Positions 27,401 through 36,971 are shown, counted from the stretch's first letter. The stretch: DNA of 64,000 bases from Hymenobacter norwichensis DSM 15439 (GCF_000420705.1 NZ_ATVL01000009.1:62001-126000), one strand, 5' to 3'. Program-made: numbers and translations. Notes: generated by a model from the letters alone, not told the origin.

Positions 27401-28668
27401 TAATTGCGGTAGGTTTTGCGGGCAAGATCATAGCCGGAAACGCCGTTGCGGGTTGCCAACCAGAGCATGTTGCGGCCTTCCTCTACATAGAGGGCGTTAA
27501 CGTAGTTGTTGGAGCGTGTGGCCTGCCCCTGTAGCTGCCGCCGGAGCTGCCCAAACGGCTTCTGGCGCAGGTTCACCTTGTTCAGGCCGCCGGCCGAGGC
27601 GCACAGCCAAACCACCTGATTCCGGTCTTCGAAAATCTGGTGAATCCGTTCGGAATTGATGGTGAATGGCTCTCCATCTTTGGGCAGCAGCAGGGTAGGT
27701 GAGGTTGCCCGTAGGGGTGGGGCCGCGCCGGTTACGGTGCCGGCTTCCCATACGTACAGCCCGTAGATAGTGCCCACCCACAGCCGGCCAAACGAATCCA
27801 TGAGCAACGATTGGAGCTGCGGATAGGACTGCGTCTGTGGGTGGGCGGCCAACTCGCGCACCGTGCGCCGGTTGGCGTTGCTCACCCAGAACACCTGGCT
27901 GTTGGTACCTATCCACAGGTCGTTGTGCAGGTCGAGGTGGAGGGCCCGGATGACCTCGGTTATGCCCGTAGGCTCCAGTGCCAGGTCTGGGTTTTCCGGG
28001 CGAATAACCCACAGGCCGTGGTTGTACGTGCCCACCCATATTTTACCTTCGGCATCCACTACCACGTGGCTGATCCGGTAGTTGTCCTGGGAGTGTTCTG
28101 TTGGAGCTGCATACTGGCGCAAGTCGGTTAGCTCACCTTGCTTATTGAAAGTCAGCCGGAAGAGCCCCTCCATATAGGTGCCCACCCACAGCCGGCCTTG
28201 CTTATCCGATGTGATGGAAGACACGGTAATTTGCGCCATACGCCGCATAAGCAGCCGGAATCGGGCCGGAACCTGGTCTTCATCGAAGTTCAGCAACTGG
28301 TCGGCGGTGGCATCGTAAAGGCTAAGGCCCGCCCGCTCAGTACCTACCCACAACCGCCCACCGGGGGCCACATGCAGCACCTTGATGCGGTTGGCCGAGA
28401 TGCCATTGCGCCGATTAATGGGCAGCGAATACTGCTTGAGACTGTAGCCGTCGTAGCGGTCCAGCCCGTGGTTGGTGCCCACCCAAATAAAGCCCGCCTG
28501 GTCCTGCGCCACCGCCATAGCGTCGCTGTGCGAAAGGCCCTGGTCAACGGTCAGGTGCTCGAACCGAAACTCACTGGGGGCTACATTTTGCGTCCAACCA
28601 AAGTGGTTGCCTAAATGCAAAAGCAACAAAAGAGTGAGTAGACACTTAGTGAAGGGCTGAACTCGCAC
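24403..28668 (-). CDS. HTCS-2: hybrid two-component sensor/regulator
   Basis: 1421 aa, with a GTG start; the next in-frame ATG falls inside the sensor domain, so GTG is the best choice although unusual. Same architecture as HTCS-1: signal peptide, propeller repeats (GFIWVGTNHGLDRYDGY), Y_Y_Y domain, transmembrane helix (WAYLLYALAAVGAVALY), HisKA with His888 in SHELRTPL, HATPase (NLLANAFKYT), receiver with Asp1212 in SDVMMPRSDG, AraC HTH (MSQSVFYRRIKSITGQ). The DNA-binding region is nearly the same as in HTCS-1, so both may bind the same operator. It is divergent from the SusC-2/SusD-2/SusC-3/SusD-3 operon and probably controls it. A TAGCTTTA at 28698-28691 may be its own -7 element. Confidence 0.95.
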   Translation of the reverse strand: MRVQPFTKCLLTLLLLLHLGNHFGWTQNVAPSEFRFEHLTVDQGLSHSDAMAVAQDQAGFIWVGTNHGLDRYDGYSLKQYSLPINRRNGISANRIKVLHVAPGGRLWVGTERAGLSLYDATADQLLNFDEDQVPARFRLLMRRMAQITVSSITSDKQGRLWVGTYMEGLFRLTFNKQGELTDLRQYAAPTEHSQDNYRISHVVVDAEGKIWVGTYNHGLWVIRPENPDLALEPTGITEVIRALHLDLHNDLWIGTNSQVFWVSNANRRTVRELAAHPQTQSYPQLQSLLMDSFGRLWVGTIYGLYVWEAGTVTGAAPPLRATSPTLLLPKDGEPFTINSERIHQIFEDRNQVVWLCASAGGLNKVNLRQKPFGQLRRQLQGQATRSNNYVNALYVEEGRNMLWLATRNGVSGYDLARKTYRNYLNQTKGGHTRGVDVATIFQTSNGTLWFGTRGYGLRSLSPNGPRDKLTTYDKLPHGPDLSSTSVESIAEDRYGSLWVATFTAGLLHFSAEGKFLAAYQTGSSSLPTNNFTTLLYDKRQDILWASTTDAGLLKLRVTPNSLQLLKQFQYTPSAKDGLRVNYVWPLLLDRQGTLWIGTIGGGLHKLTTNAQGQEVIQSYRKWLPESDVESMLADDEGHLWIGGTGLYRFTPNTRHYLRYDVTDGLQSNAFKIGAAARAQDGTLYFGGINGISYFQPHAIQPNPLPPVVQITGLRIANQLVTVGKELNGRVVLTQPLSKPQTVVIKASENDFAVEFVGLNYANPQKNRYAYRLLGYNKGWVYPAPGQRTASFGNLPAGHYTLQVKASNGEGVWSKKTATMQFDVRAPWWKTGWAYLLYALAAVGAVALYRRFEMAQQQLKNRLVLEQFQAEKEKELTDLKLGFFTNVSHELRTPLTLILGPMEEIVRSGGAVADLRTRVQLMHKQARKLLDLVNQLLDFRKVESGNVPLRASYGNATRFLTEIYSFFQLKAQEREVDYRLELPDDAMLLYFDRSKLEIILTNLLANAFKYTRTKGRVELLAAVVGSPSHDAVYSSGRLTGNYLRINVTDTGVGIKASELEHIFDPYYQASHTNTLRMTGTGIGLSLAKQFAERHGGLLTVTSTQGIGTIFELRLPFGQKHLRPEDIQEEDDTFLLAASDDQPLHQLEADLLALPEAPAVPAGPPRLLVVEDNDEVRQYLQQLFEADYEVITAEDGLLGWEQTLAQLPDLIISDVMMPRSDGLELCQKIRQHPKTAHIPVLLLTARTAETYELEGLDMGADDYVSKPFNPTLLLAKVAALLRNRRKLHEFYQRQILLEPTEIVVADADRQFLETAMSVVERHLDDSEFSVQVLVKEMAMSQSVFYRRIKSITGQTAVEFIRDVRMKRAAQLLANTQLRVSEVAFQVGIEDAKYFRKAFQKIYTLSPSEYAKQHRQRQAAASAQ

Positions 28669-28857
28669 AGACGAGGGAGATTGTGGGGAATAAAGCTAAG
28701 CGGAATTACAGTAGGGTGGGGTGATAAACCGTAAAAAAGTTATTGAAAATCCGGTTTTTACACTGTTTGCGACGAATGTAATGGGCTGCCAAACATTCTG
28801 CTGCTACCACCGACAAACAAAGACTACCGAACAACTGAACAATCAATTTGTCCCCCC
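28669..28857. other. Divergent HTCS-2/SusC-2 intergenic region
   Basis: Holds the possible HTCS-2 -7 element (TAAAGCTA on plus, 28691-28698) and AT-rich DNA leading into promoter P3. No gene or RNA was recognised. Confidence 0.4.
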
Positions 28858-28907
28858 TTTTTGGTTGATCTGCCCCTGTTGCTTGGGGTGCTTAACCGCT
28901 ACTTTTA
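28858..28907 (+). promoter_or_regulatory. PUL promoter P3 (SusC-2 operon)
   Basis: TTTTTG (28858-28863) is followed after exactly 36 nt by TACTTTTA (28900-28907); TTG at 28879-28881 lies 18 nt before that -7 element. The distances match P2 base for base and the nine bases TACTTTTAC are the same. The CCGAAAA half of the upstream box is replaced by GTTGATC, so the operator is degenerate here. Confidence 0.6.
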
Positions 28908-29074
28908 CCCTCGCTTAACTACATAAAAGAAAGCCGCTACTTGTCAATTGGCGTCTTGGCAAAGCCCGCTCAGCAGCACGGCCTGCGGGGCCAGTCCGGC
29001 GCAGTTAAGGTTGTCCGCTTTTCCTTCATTTCCCACCCATGCCCGGCGCAGGCCGGCATGCTAATGTTCCATCT

Positions 29075-32000
29075 ATGGGAGTAAAACGTTTACTCTTCTA
29101 CGGGGCTCTCACCTCGTTGCCTCTTACTGCCGCCCAGCTAGCTCACGCCCAAACGCCCACCGTGCCTGCGGATTCGGCTAGCTCTGTAGTGCCCGCCGAT
29201 ACGGCTACCTCCAAGCTGTTGCGGCCACTGGTAATTGATGAAAATCAAGAGCCGCTGCCCGGTGTCACCGTTTTCAACCGCCGCACCAGTGCTACTGTGG
29301 TTACCGACCGGGGCGGCATTGCCAAACTCACGGCCGAGCCCGGCGACCTGCTGGAGCTGCGCGCCTTTGGCAGCGTGGTGCGCGAGTACAGCGTAGCCGA
29401 CGACCGTGACCCAGTGGTGATGCTTAGCACCAAGCACCCGGCGGTGGCCCGCCTCAAGCCGGTGCGCTTGCTGAACAGCCTGCAAACTCGCCCCGACCTG
29501 ACAGCGGCCTCCACCCAAACGATTTACTACAACGACCTGCAAAAGCTGCCGGTTACCTCGTTTCAGAGTGCGTTACAAGGGCGCGTGGCCGGGTTGGCTA
29601 CTTTCCAAGCCTCTGGCCAGCCCGGCGCCGATGGGGCAAGCGTATCGTTGCGCGGTAATGATGTTCCGCTGGTTATCATCGACGGGATTCCACGCCAGCT
29701 CACGGTGTTCGACCTAGAGGAAATCGAGTCGGTGACGGTGCTGAAGGATGCGCTGAGTACGGCCATGCTGGGCGTGAAGGCTTCGAACGGGGCCTTGGTA
29801 GTGACTACGCGCCGGGGTACACCGAGTGTGCCGCGCATCTCATTTACAGCGCAAAGTGCGCTGCAACAGCCGCTTAGTTTGCCTAAGGGCCTTGATGCTT
29901 ATAACTACGCCCTGCTCAACAACGAAGCCCGCCGCAACGACGGCCAAGCCCCGGCCTATACCGATGCCGACCTGCAAGCCTATCAGGACGGTTCCGACCC
30001 CATCGGGCATCCCAATGTGAACTGGCGCGACCAGATCCTGAAAAAGTCGTCGCGGCTGGACCGCTATACCTTCAGCGCCACCGGCGGCAACGACTTCTCG
30101 CAGTACTTCGTGTCGCTGGAGCATCTCAATCAGTCGGGTTTGCTCAAGGAGAGCGACATCAACAAGTACAACACCACCAACTACTTCAAGTCGTACACGC
30201 TGCGCTCCAACGTGGAGCTACAACTCAATTCCAAGCTCTCGGGCGGGGTGGGGCTGCTTGGCCGGATTCTGAACGGCAACGAACCCGGCTTCGGCACCAG
30301 CTCCATCCTGAACACCATCTTCAATACCCCCGCCAACGCCTACCCGGTGTTCAACGACGACGGGCGGTACGGCGGCAACCAGCAGTACCAGAACAACTTG
30401 TGGGGCTTGGCTGTGGGTTCGGGCTACCAGCAGAACTACAAGCGCGACATGCTGGCCGACTTCCACCTCAAGCGCACTCTCGATGAAATAACGCCCGGCC
30501 TCTGGATTCGGGGTATCGGCTCGTACTACGCCACGCTGTCCGAGAACCTGTTCCGCACCAAGAGCTTTGCGGTGTTCCAGCCTACGGGCAGCACCTACCA
30601 GCAGTTTGGCGTGAACAGCGACCAAACCAATTCCTCGTCTATTGAGTATCAGGGCCGCACCGATTATGTGGAAGCTACTTTGGGCTACGACCATACGTTT
30701 GGGGCGCACGGCATCAGCGCCGTGGTGCTGGGCAACCGTAACAACTCGGTCAGCAACTCCGACCTGCCCTACACCATCACCGGGGTTTCGGGACGGGTGG
30801 CGTACAACTACCAGGAGAAATACGTGCTGGAAGGTGCCTTCGGCCTGAACGGCTCGAACCGCTACCCCGACGACGGCCGCACGCTCTACACGTTTCTGCC
30901 TGCCGTGGGCGCCGCCTGGAACCTGCACCGCGAGGAGTTCATGCAGAGCCAGCCGTGGTTATCGCAGCTGAAGCTGTTCGGTTCGTACGGCCTGACGGCC
31001 AACGACAACCCCGGCTACTTCCGCTACTTCCAAACCTACTTTGATTCGCCGAATGCCGTCATCGGTACCAGCGCCGGCAACAACACCTCTATTACCGAGC
31101 AGCCGCTGGCCAACCCTAACATCCGGCCCGAAAAAGCCCGCAAGCTGAACTTGGGCGTGCAGGGCGCGCTGTTCAACAGCCACCTAGGCTTCACGGTGGA
31201 GTACTACCGCGCCACGTACTATGACCTGCTCATGCAGCGCGGGCGCAATACCACCATCCTCGGCAATACCTACCCCACCGAGAATATTGGGCGTAACCTG
31301 TTCAGCGGCTGGGATTTCCAGCTGAACTACCAGAAAACCGCCGGCAACTTCAGCTACTATCTGGCCGCTAACCTGAGCTTGCAGGGCAGCGAGGTGCTGT
31401 ACATGGACGAAGTAACCCGCGACTATCCGTGGATGCAGCGCACCGGGCAACGGGTAGGGCAGAGCTTTGGCTACATAGCCGAAGGGCTGTTCAAAACCCA
31501 GGAGGAAATCAACGGCAGCGCCACGCTGCAAGGCTACGTGCCCCAGCCCGGCGACATCAAGTACAAAGACCTGAACGGCGACGGAGTTATCAACCAACTC
31601 GATGAGGCCCCCATCGGCAGCACCAAGCCCCGGATACCGCTGGGCGCTACGCTGGGTGCCCGCTGGAAAGGATTTGACGCCTCAGTGCTGTTGCAAGGCC
31701 TCTTGAACCGCAACCGGTACCTGCAAGGCCCCAGCGAATATGCTTTCCTGAGCGGCGGCTTCGGCCAGGCCTTCGAGCAGCACCTAGACCGCTGGACCCC
31801 CGATAATTCCGGCGCCAGCTATCCGCGCCTGGGTATCGGCAACCAGGTCAACAACTACGCTACATCTTCTTACTGGATGCGCTCCGGCAATTACGCCCGC
31901 CTCAAGAACGTGGAAATCGGGTACACGGTGCCGCTGACGCTAACCAAGCGCTTCCGGGTACAAGGACTTCGCGTGTTTGCCAGCGGCACCAACCTGCTGA

Positions 32001-32095
32001 CTTTCAGCTCCATCGACCGGATTGACCCGGAATCTTTCAACGGCGCTTACCCGCAGCAGCGTCTGTTCAACCTGGGGTTGAACCTGCAACTCTAA
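29075..32095 (+). CDS. SusC-2: TonB-dependent transporter lacking the usual TonB-box motif
   Basis: 1006 aa from the ATG at 29075 (MGVKRLLFYGALTSLPL). The ATG at 29039 overlaps the leader motif TTTCCCACC and was not chosen; the leader spacing then matches SusC-1. Signal peptide ends QLAHAQ. The N-terminal carboxypeptidase-like domain (EPLPGVTVFNRRTSATVV) is followed not by the usual VVVGYG segment but by RLKPVRLLNSLQTRPDL. The plug (VPLVIIDGIPRQ, ESVTVLKDALSTAMLGVKAS) and barrel are normal, with DLNGDGVINQLD near the end. First gene of a four-gene operon. Energy coupling through TonB needs checking because the box is not visible. Confidence 0.92.
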   Translation: MGVKRLLFYGALTSLPLTAAQLAHAQTPTVPADSASSVVPADTATSKLLRPLVIDENQEPLPGVTVFNRRTSATVVTDRGGIAKLTAEPGDLLELRAFGSVVREYSVADDRDPVVMLSTKHPAVARLKPVRLLNSLQTRPDLTAASTQTIYYNDLQKLPVTSFQSALQGRVAGLATFQASGQPGADGASVSLRGNDVPLVIIDGIPRQLTVFDLEEIESVTVLKDALSTAMLGVKASNGALVVTTRRGTPSVPRISFTAQSALQQPLSLPKGLDAYNYALLNNEARRNDGQAPAYTDADLQAYQDGSDPIGHPNVNWRDQILKKSSRLDRYTFSATGGNDFSQYFVSLEHLNQSGLLKESDINKYNTTNYFKSYTLRSNVELQLNSKLSGGVGLLGRILNGNEPGFGTSSILNTIFNTPANAYPVFNDDGRYGGNQQYQNNLWGLAVGSGYQQNYKRDMLADFHLKRTLDEITPGLWIRGIGSYYATLSENLFRTKSFAVFQPTGSTYQQFGVNSDQTNSSSIEYQGRTDYVEATLGYDHTFGAHGISAVVLGNRNNSVSNSDLPYTITGVSGRVAYNYQEKYVLEGAFGLNGSNRYPDDGRTLYTFLPAVGAAWNLHREEFMQSQPWLSQLKLFGSYGLTANDNPGYFRYFQTYFDSPNAVIGTSAGNNTSITEQPLANPNIRPEKARKLNLGVQGALFNSHLGFTVEYYRATYYDLLMQRGRNTTILGNTYPTENIGRNLFSGWDFQLNYQKTAGNFSYYLAANLSLQGSEVLYMDEVTRDYPWMQRTGQRVGQSFGYIAEGLFKTQEEINGSATLQGYVPQPGDIKYKDLNGDGVINQLDEAPIGSTKPRIPLGATLGARWKGFDASVLLQGLLNRNRYLQGPSEYAFLSGGFGQAFEQHLDRWTPDNSGASYPRLGIGNQVNNYATSSYWMRSGNYARLKNVEIGYTVPLTLTKRFRVQGLRVFASGTNLLTFSSIDRIDPESFNGAYPQQRLFNLGLNLQL

Positions 32096-32116
32096 GCCCG
32101 CCCTTCTTTCTGAATC

Positions 32117-33796
32117 ATGAAGCATAACCTACGCATCAGCGCGCTGGCCATTGGGCTGGCCTGGGCTACTACTGCCTGTGAGCGGGTGGAAACCGAGCCC
32201 CGCGATTATATCCGGGAAGATTTGGTGTGGGACGAGAAGGACCGCAACGCCACGCTGGCTATTTTCTTCCTCAACGACGTTTACAATTACATTCCTGGCG
32301 GCTTCAACCGCATTGGCAGCGGCAACGGCGACTTTCTGGATGCCGGCGCCGGCGACGCAGTACCCTCGCGCATCAACCGGCCGGTGGAGTTCTACACCAA
32401 CGGCAGCGTCAGCTCCATCAACAACCCCGATCCGTACTGGGCCAACAGCTACGCCGGCGTACGGCGCGTCAACATCTTCCTCGCCAACATAGACAAGGTG
32501 CCCACCACGGCCATCAACCTGCAATATTGGAAAGCCGAAGTGCGCTTTATCCGGGCCATGCTGTGGTTTGAGTTGCTGAAGCGCTACGGCGGCGTGCCGC
32601 TGATTGGTGACCGAATTCTGACGGTGGACGACGACCTGGAGCTGCCGCGCAACACTTACGCCGAGGTGCTCGACTACATTGTGAGTGAGTGCGACGCCAT
32701 CAAGGGTTTGCTGCGGGTGGAACCCATTGCCGACAGCGACTGGGGTCGGATTCCGCGCGGCGCAGCTATGGCGTTGAAAGCCAGAGTGCTATTGTATGCC
32801 GCTAGTCCGCTTTACAACGGCGGGGCCACCAATGGCTCACCGCTTAATGGGCTGCCCACCGCCGATGCTACCCGCTGGCAGAGCGTGGTGGCGGCCTGCG
32901 AGGAACTGCGCGCCCTCAACTACTACGCCCTTCAGAGTTCGTTCAACAACGTTTTCACCGTCAAGAAGAACACCGAAATCATTCTGGCCAAGCAGTCGGG
33001 CAACAGCACCAACATCGAGAGCCTGAACGCGCCCATTGGCTACGGCGCACCTACCGCCAGCCAGGGCCTCACCAGCCCCACCCAGAACCTAGTGGATGCC
33101 TTCCCGACCCTCACCGGCCGGTCCATCACTGAAACCGGAACCGACTACAACGCCGCCACGCCCTACGCCAACCGCGACCCGCGCCTGGCTTTGACGGTGT
33201 TTGCCAACGGCTCGCGCTGGCTGAACCGCAGCGTGGAAACCTTTGATGGGGGCCGCGACCGGCCGGCGGGCAGCGCCGTGCAAACCCGCACTGGCTACTA
33301 CCTGCGCAAGTTCATGGCCGACTTCAGCAACAATACCACCTACACCAACCAGAGCCACAACTTCCCGCTTTTCCGGTACGCCGAAACGCTGCTCACCTAC
33401 GCCGAGGCGCTGAATGAGGTGGGGCGCACTGAAAACGCGGTAACCCAGCTGATTGACCTGCGCCGCCGAGCCGGTATTACGGCGGGCACCAACAGCCGCT
33501 ACGGCATCAAGGCGGGCATCACGCAGGCCGAGGCGCGGGAGCTGATTCGGAACGAGCGACGCATTGAGCTGGCGTTTGAAGAGCACCGCTTCTGGGACGT
33601 ACGCCGCTGGAAGATTGGCGAAACCGCTCTGAATGGGCCGCTTTTCGGGGTGCAAATCGTGCGCAACGGTACCGCCCTGACCTACAACCGCCAGCAGGTG
33701 AGCACCATGACGTTCCGGTCGAACCTGTACTACATGCCCATCCCGTACGACGAAACCACCAAAAACCGCAACCTCACCCAAAACCCCGGCTGGTAG
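32117..33796 (+). CDS. SusD-2: surface glycan-binding lipoprotein
   Basis: 559 aa, ATG 21 bp after SusC-2. Lipobox ATTAC followed by ERVETEP, an acidic export signal. The SusD/RagB fold is shown by WKAEVRFIRAMLWFELLKRY, GGVPLIGDRIL, ALKARVLLYAASPLYNGG and, near the end, ELAFEEHRFWDVRRWKIGE and LTQNPGW. Partner of SusC-2. Longer than SusD-1, of the branch with 'LKARVLLYAASPL' that it shares with SusD-3, indicating that the two SusC/D pairs in this operon are related by duplication. Confidence 0.94.
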   Translation: MKHNLRISALAIGLAWATTACERVETEPRDYIREDLVWDEKDRNATLAIFFLNDVYNYIPGGFNRIGSGNGDFLDAGAGDAVPSRINRPVEFYTNGSVSSINNPDPYWANSYAGVRRVNIFLANIDKVPTTAINLQYWKAEVRFIRAMLWFELLKRYGGVPLIGDRILTVDDDLELPRNTYAEVLDYIVSECDAIKGLLRVEPIADSDWGRIPRGAAMALKARVLLYAASPLYNGGATNGSPLNGLPTADATRWQSVVAACEELRALNYYALQSSFNNVFTVKKNTEIILAKQSGNSTNIESLNAPIGYGAPTASQGLTSPTQNLVDAFPTLTGRSITETGTDYNAATPYANRDPRLALTVFANGSRWLNRSVETFDGGRDRPAGSAVQTRTGYYLRKFMADFSNNTTYTNQSHNFPLFRYAETLLTYAEALNEVGRTENAVTQLIDLRRRAGITAGTNSRYGIKAGITQAEARELIRNERRIELAFEEHRFWDVRRWKIGETALNGPLFGVQIVRNGTALTYNRQQVSTMTFRSNLYYMPIPYDETTKNRNLTQNPGW

Positions 33797-33845
33797 GAGT
33801 GCTAGCACTTCTGCCTATTTCCCACCGCTTTTTCTTGGAATCTAT

Positions 33846-36800
33846 ATGCATAAAATAGTACTAACTATGGCCGCCTGCGGCGCGTCTCTGCTGATGGGCC
33901 CCGTGGCGCAGGCGCAGGGCCAGGTGGTGCGGGGCGTGGTGTCGGATGGCAAGCTGCTGCTGCCGGGCGTTACCGTCATCGAAAAAGGCACACCTGCCAA
34001 TGGCGCTTCCACCGATGCCGAGGGCCGCTACCAGCTCACGCTACGTGGCAAAACCGGCGTGCTGGTGTTTAGCTTCATCGGCTACGAGTCGAAGGAAGTG
34101 CCTGTGGGTGGCCAAACTGCCATCAACGTGTCGTTGCGCTCCAGTGAGCAGAAGCTCAACGAGGTAATGGTAGTGGGCTTCGGCGAGCAGAAGAAGATTA
34201 CGTCTACGGGTTCGGCCAGCTCGGTGAGCGGGCGCGAAATCCGGGAGAATCCTACGGCCAGCCTCCAGAACTCGATTGTGGGCCGGATGCCGGGCTTCTT
34301 TTCGCAGCAAACTTCGGGGAGGCCCGGCCAGGATGGAGCGGCGTTCTACATCCGGGGCCAAAGCTCCTACAACGGCAACAACCAGCCGCTTATCATCGTC
34401 GATGATATTGAGTACACTTACGAGCAGTTCTCGCGCCTCGACCCCAACGAAATCGAGAGCTTGACCATTCTCAAAGATGCTTCTACTACGGCTATTTACG
34501 GGGTACGTGGCGCCAACGGCGTAATGGTGGTAACCACCCGCCGCGGGCAGAGCGGGCCGCCCAAAGTGAGTGTCCGGCTGGAAAGCGCCAATCAGCAGCC
34601 CACCACGCTGCCCAAGTACCTGGATGCCTACCAGAGCGCCTCACTCTACACCCAGGCCCAAATCAACGACAACGCCGCCAACCCCAACCCCAACTTCAAA
34701 CCGCGCTTCTCAGAAGAGGATTTGCGCTTGTTCAAGACCGGCGAAGACCCCTACGGCCACCCCAACGTGAACTGGCGCAAGGTGCTGTTTCGGGAGTTCA
34801 GCCAGCAGTACCGCGCCAACCTCGACCTCTCGGGCGGCACCGACCGGGTGAAGTACTTTGTATCGGCGGGCTACCTCTATCAAAACGGGCTGCTGAAGGA
34901 TTTCGGCAAAGGGCAGGGGGTCAACAACAATTTCTTCCACCAGCGCTACAACTACCGCTCGAACCTGGACATCAGCGTCACCAAGTCCACCGATGTGCGG
35001 GTGGATTTGTACGGCAACTTCGCGCAAACCAACGACCCGGTTTTTGCTAACATCCAGGGCAAGCAGGACATTTTCTACGAGTACAGCAGCTTCTTAGCGC
35101 TGTCGCCGTTTGCCTACCCGATTTACAACCCTGACGGCTCGTACGGCTTCAGCCAGTGGCAGATTGACCAGACCGGCTACAACGCCAACAACGTAGTCGG
35201 CCGCCTTACCAACTACGGCTACAGCCGCACCAATTCCAACAACATCAACGGGATTGTGTCGGTGAAGCAGAAGTTGGACTTCCTCACCAAAGGCTTGCAG
35301 GTAACGGGCCGGGTGGCCTACACCAGCGACTACGCCTACGGCCGCGGCATGAACCGGAGCGAGTTTCCCTCGTTCATCTACGACCCAACCAAGCCCGAAG
35401 ACGACCCCACGGCCTACCGCCCGCGCGACCCCAACGTGTACCGGGTGCGGCGTTTTTTCCTAAGCTACGGCGCCGGTAGCACCCGCCGCGTGCTCAACGT
35501 GCAGGGCATTCTGAACTACGACCGGACCTTCGGTAAGCACCACGTAACGGGCCTGGGTTTGCTGAACCGCAACTCGGTATCCGTAGCCTCCGGCGACGTG
35601 GTGTACAACTACATTCCCAACAACTTCCGGGGCTACTCGGGCCGCTTCGGCTACGATTACGCGCAGAAGTACCTGCTCCAATTGAATGCCGGCTACAACG
35701 GCTCGACGCGCTTCACCAAGAACAACCGCTACGGCGTATTCCCAGCCATATCGGGCGGGTGGGTGCTGTCGGAAGAAGGGTTCTACAAAAACCACATCAA
35801 GGCCGTTGACTTCCTGAAATTCCGGGGCTCCTACGGCATTGTGGGCAACGATGCGCTGGGCTCGGGCTTCAGCTACTACTACCAGCAAACCTACAACACC
35901 GCCGGCGGCGTGAACCTGGGCTACTCCAGCAACAACTACGGCGGCATTGAGGAAGGGCGGCTGGCCAACGAAAACGTAACTTGGGAGAAGGAGCGGAAAC
36001 TGGACGTAGCCGTGGAATTCGGGCTGTTCAATAGCGCGGTTACCGGCAACGTCAACTACTTCAACAACGAGCGGTACGACATCCTGACCAACCGGGGCAC
36101 TATTTCAGCCATCTTCGGGCAGGCGCTGCCGCCCGTGAACCTGGGCCGGGTGAATAACCGCGGCATCGAATATGAACTGGCCTTCAAGAAGCAGCTTACT
36201 GCCGACTGGATGGTAGGGGTACACGGGCAGTATTCCATTGCCAAAAACAAGGTGCTATTCCGCGACGAGCCCCAGCAACAATATGAATACCAGCGCTTTA
36301 CCGGCAAATCTATCGGACAGGAACTGCTGTATGAGTCCATCGGGTTCTACCGCGACCAGCAGGATATCGACAGCAGCCCTACCACGCCCGTTCCGGCCCG
36401 CCCCGGCGACCTGAAGTACAAGGACCTGAACGGCGACGGAGTTATCAACGAGTTCGACCGGGCCGTGGTGGGCTTGCCTAACCTACCCACCAACGTGTAT
36501 GGCTTCGACTTCAACGTGCGCTATAAAGGTATTACCCTCAGTGCGTTGTTTCAGGGAGTGCACGGCGGCAGCACCCGCCTGATTCGGGAAGGTATCAAGG
36601 CGTTTGCTTCTAATCTGACGGAGGTTCACACCAAGGCCTGGACCCCCGAGCTAGGCGACGCGGCGCAGTATCCGCGTCTCACGCTGCTGGCCGGCCTCAG
36701 CGACGCCGACGTGTACTCTTCCACGTTCTGGCAGATTCCCAACGACTTCCTGCGCATGCGCAACGCCCAAATCAACTGGGACTTGCCGGCCAGCTTCACG

Positions 36801-36971
36801 CAACGCCTGGGTATTCCGCAGATGCGGGTGTACGCCAACGGCTCCAACCTGCTGACGTTTACGCAGCTAACTAAGCGCTACGAGGTGGACCCTGAAATCT
36901 CGCTTGGTAATGACCGAGTAGCCTATCCGCCGCAGCGCGTGCTGAACCTGGGCGTTAGCGCCACTTTCTAA
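33846..36971 (+). CDS. SusC-3: TonB-dependent outer-membrane transporter
   Basis: 1041 aa from an ATG 49 bp after SusD-2, with TTTCCCACC at 33818-33826 in the gap. Signal peptide ends PVAQAQ. The N-terminal domain (KLLLPGVTVIEKGTPAN) is followed by the TonB-box segment LNEVMVVGFGEQKKI, plug domain (QPLIIVDDIEYTYEQ, ESLTILKDASTTAIYGVRGA) and barrel, with DLNGDGVINEFD. It forms a complex with SusD-3. It carries the TonB box that SusC-2 lacks, so the two transporters of the operon may work differently. Confidence 0.94.
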   Translation: MHKIVLTMAACGASLLMGPVAQAQGQVVRGVVSDGKLLLPGVTVIEKGTPANGASTDAEGRYQLTLRGKTGVLVFSFIGYESKEVPVGGQTAINVSLRSSEQKLNEVMVVGFGEQKKITSTGSASSVSGREIRENPTASLQNSIVGRMPGFFSQQTSGRPGQDGAAFYIRGQSSYNGNNQPLIIVDDIEYTYEQFSRLDPNEIESLTILKDASTTAIYGVRGANGVMVVTTRRGQSGPPKVSVRLESANQQPTTLPKYLDAYQSASLYTQAQINDNAANPNPNFKPRFSEEDLRLFKTGEDPYGHPNVNWRKVLFREFSQQYRANLDLSGGTDRVKYFVSAGYLYQNGLLKDFGKGQGVNNNFFHQRYNYRSNLDISVTKSTDVRVDLYGNFAQTNDPVFANIQGKQDIFYEYSSFLALSPFAYPIYNPDGSYGFSQWQIDQTGYNANNVVGRLTNYGYSRTNSNNINGIVSVKQKLDFLTKGLQVTGRVAYTSDYAYGRGMNRSEFPSFIYDPTKPEDDPTAYRPRDPNVYRVRRFFLSYGAGSTRRVLNVQGILNYDRTFGKHHVTGLGLLNRNSVSVASGDVVYNYIPNNFRGYSGRFGYDYAQKYLLQLNAGYNGSTRFTKNNRYGVFPAISGGWVLSEEGFYKNHIKAVDFLKFRGSYGIVGNDALGSGFSYYYQQTYNTAGGVNLGYSSNNYGGIEEGRLANENVTWEKERKLDVAVEFGLFNSAVTGNVNYFNNERYDILTNRGTISAIFGQALPPVNLGRVNNRGIEYELAFKKQLTADWMVGVHGQYSIAKNKVLFRDEPQQQYEYQRFTGKSIGQELLYESIGFYRDQQDIDSSPTTPVPARPGDLKYKDLNGDGVINEFDRAVVGLPNLPTNVYGFDFNVRYKGITLSALFQGVHGGSTRLIREGIKAFASNLTEVHTKAWTPELGDAAQYPRLTLLAGLSDADVYSSTFWQIPNDFLRMRNAQINWDLPASFTQRLGIPQMRVYANGSNLLTFTQLTKRYEVDPEISLGNDRVAYPPQRVLNLGVSATF

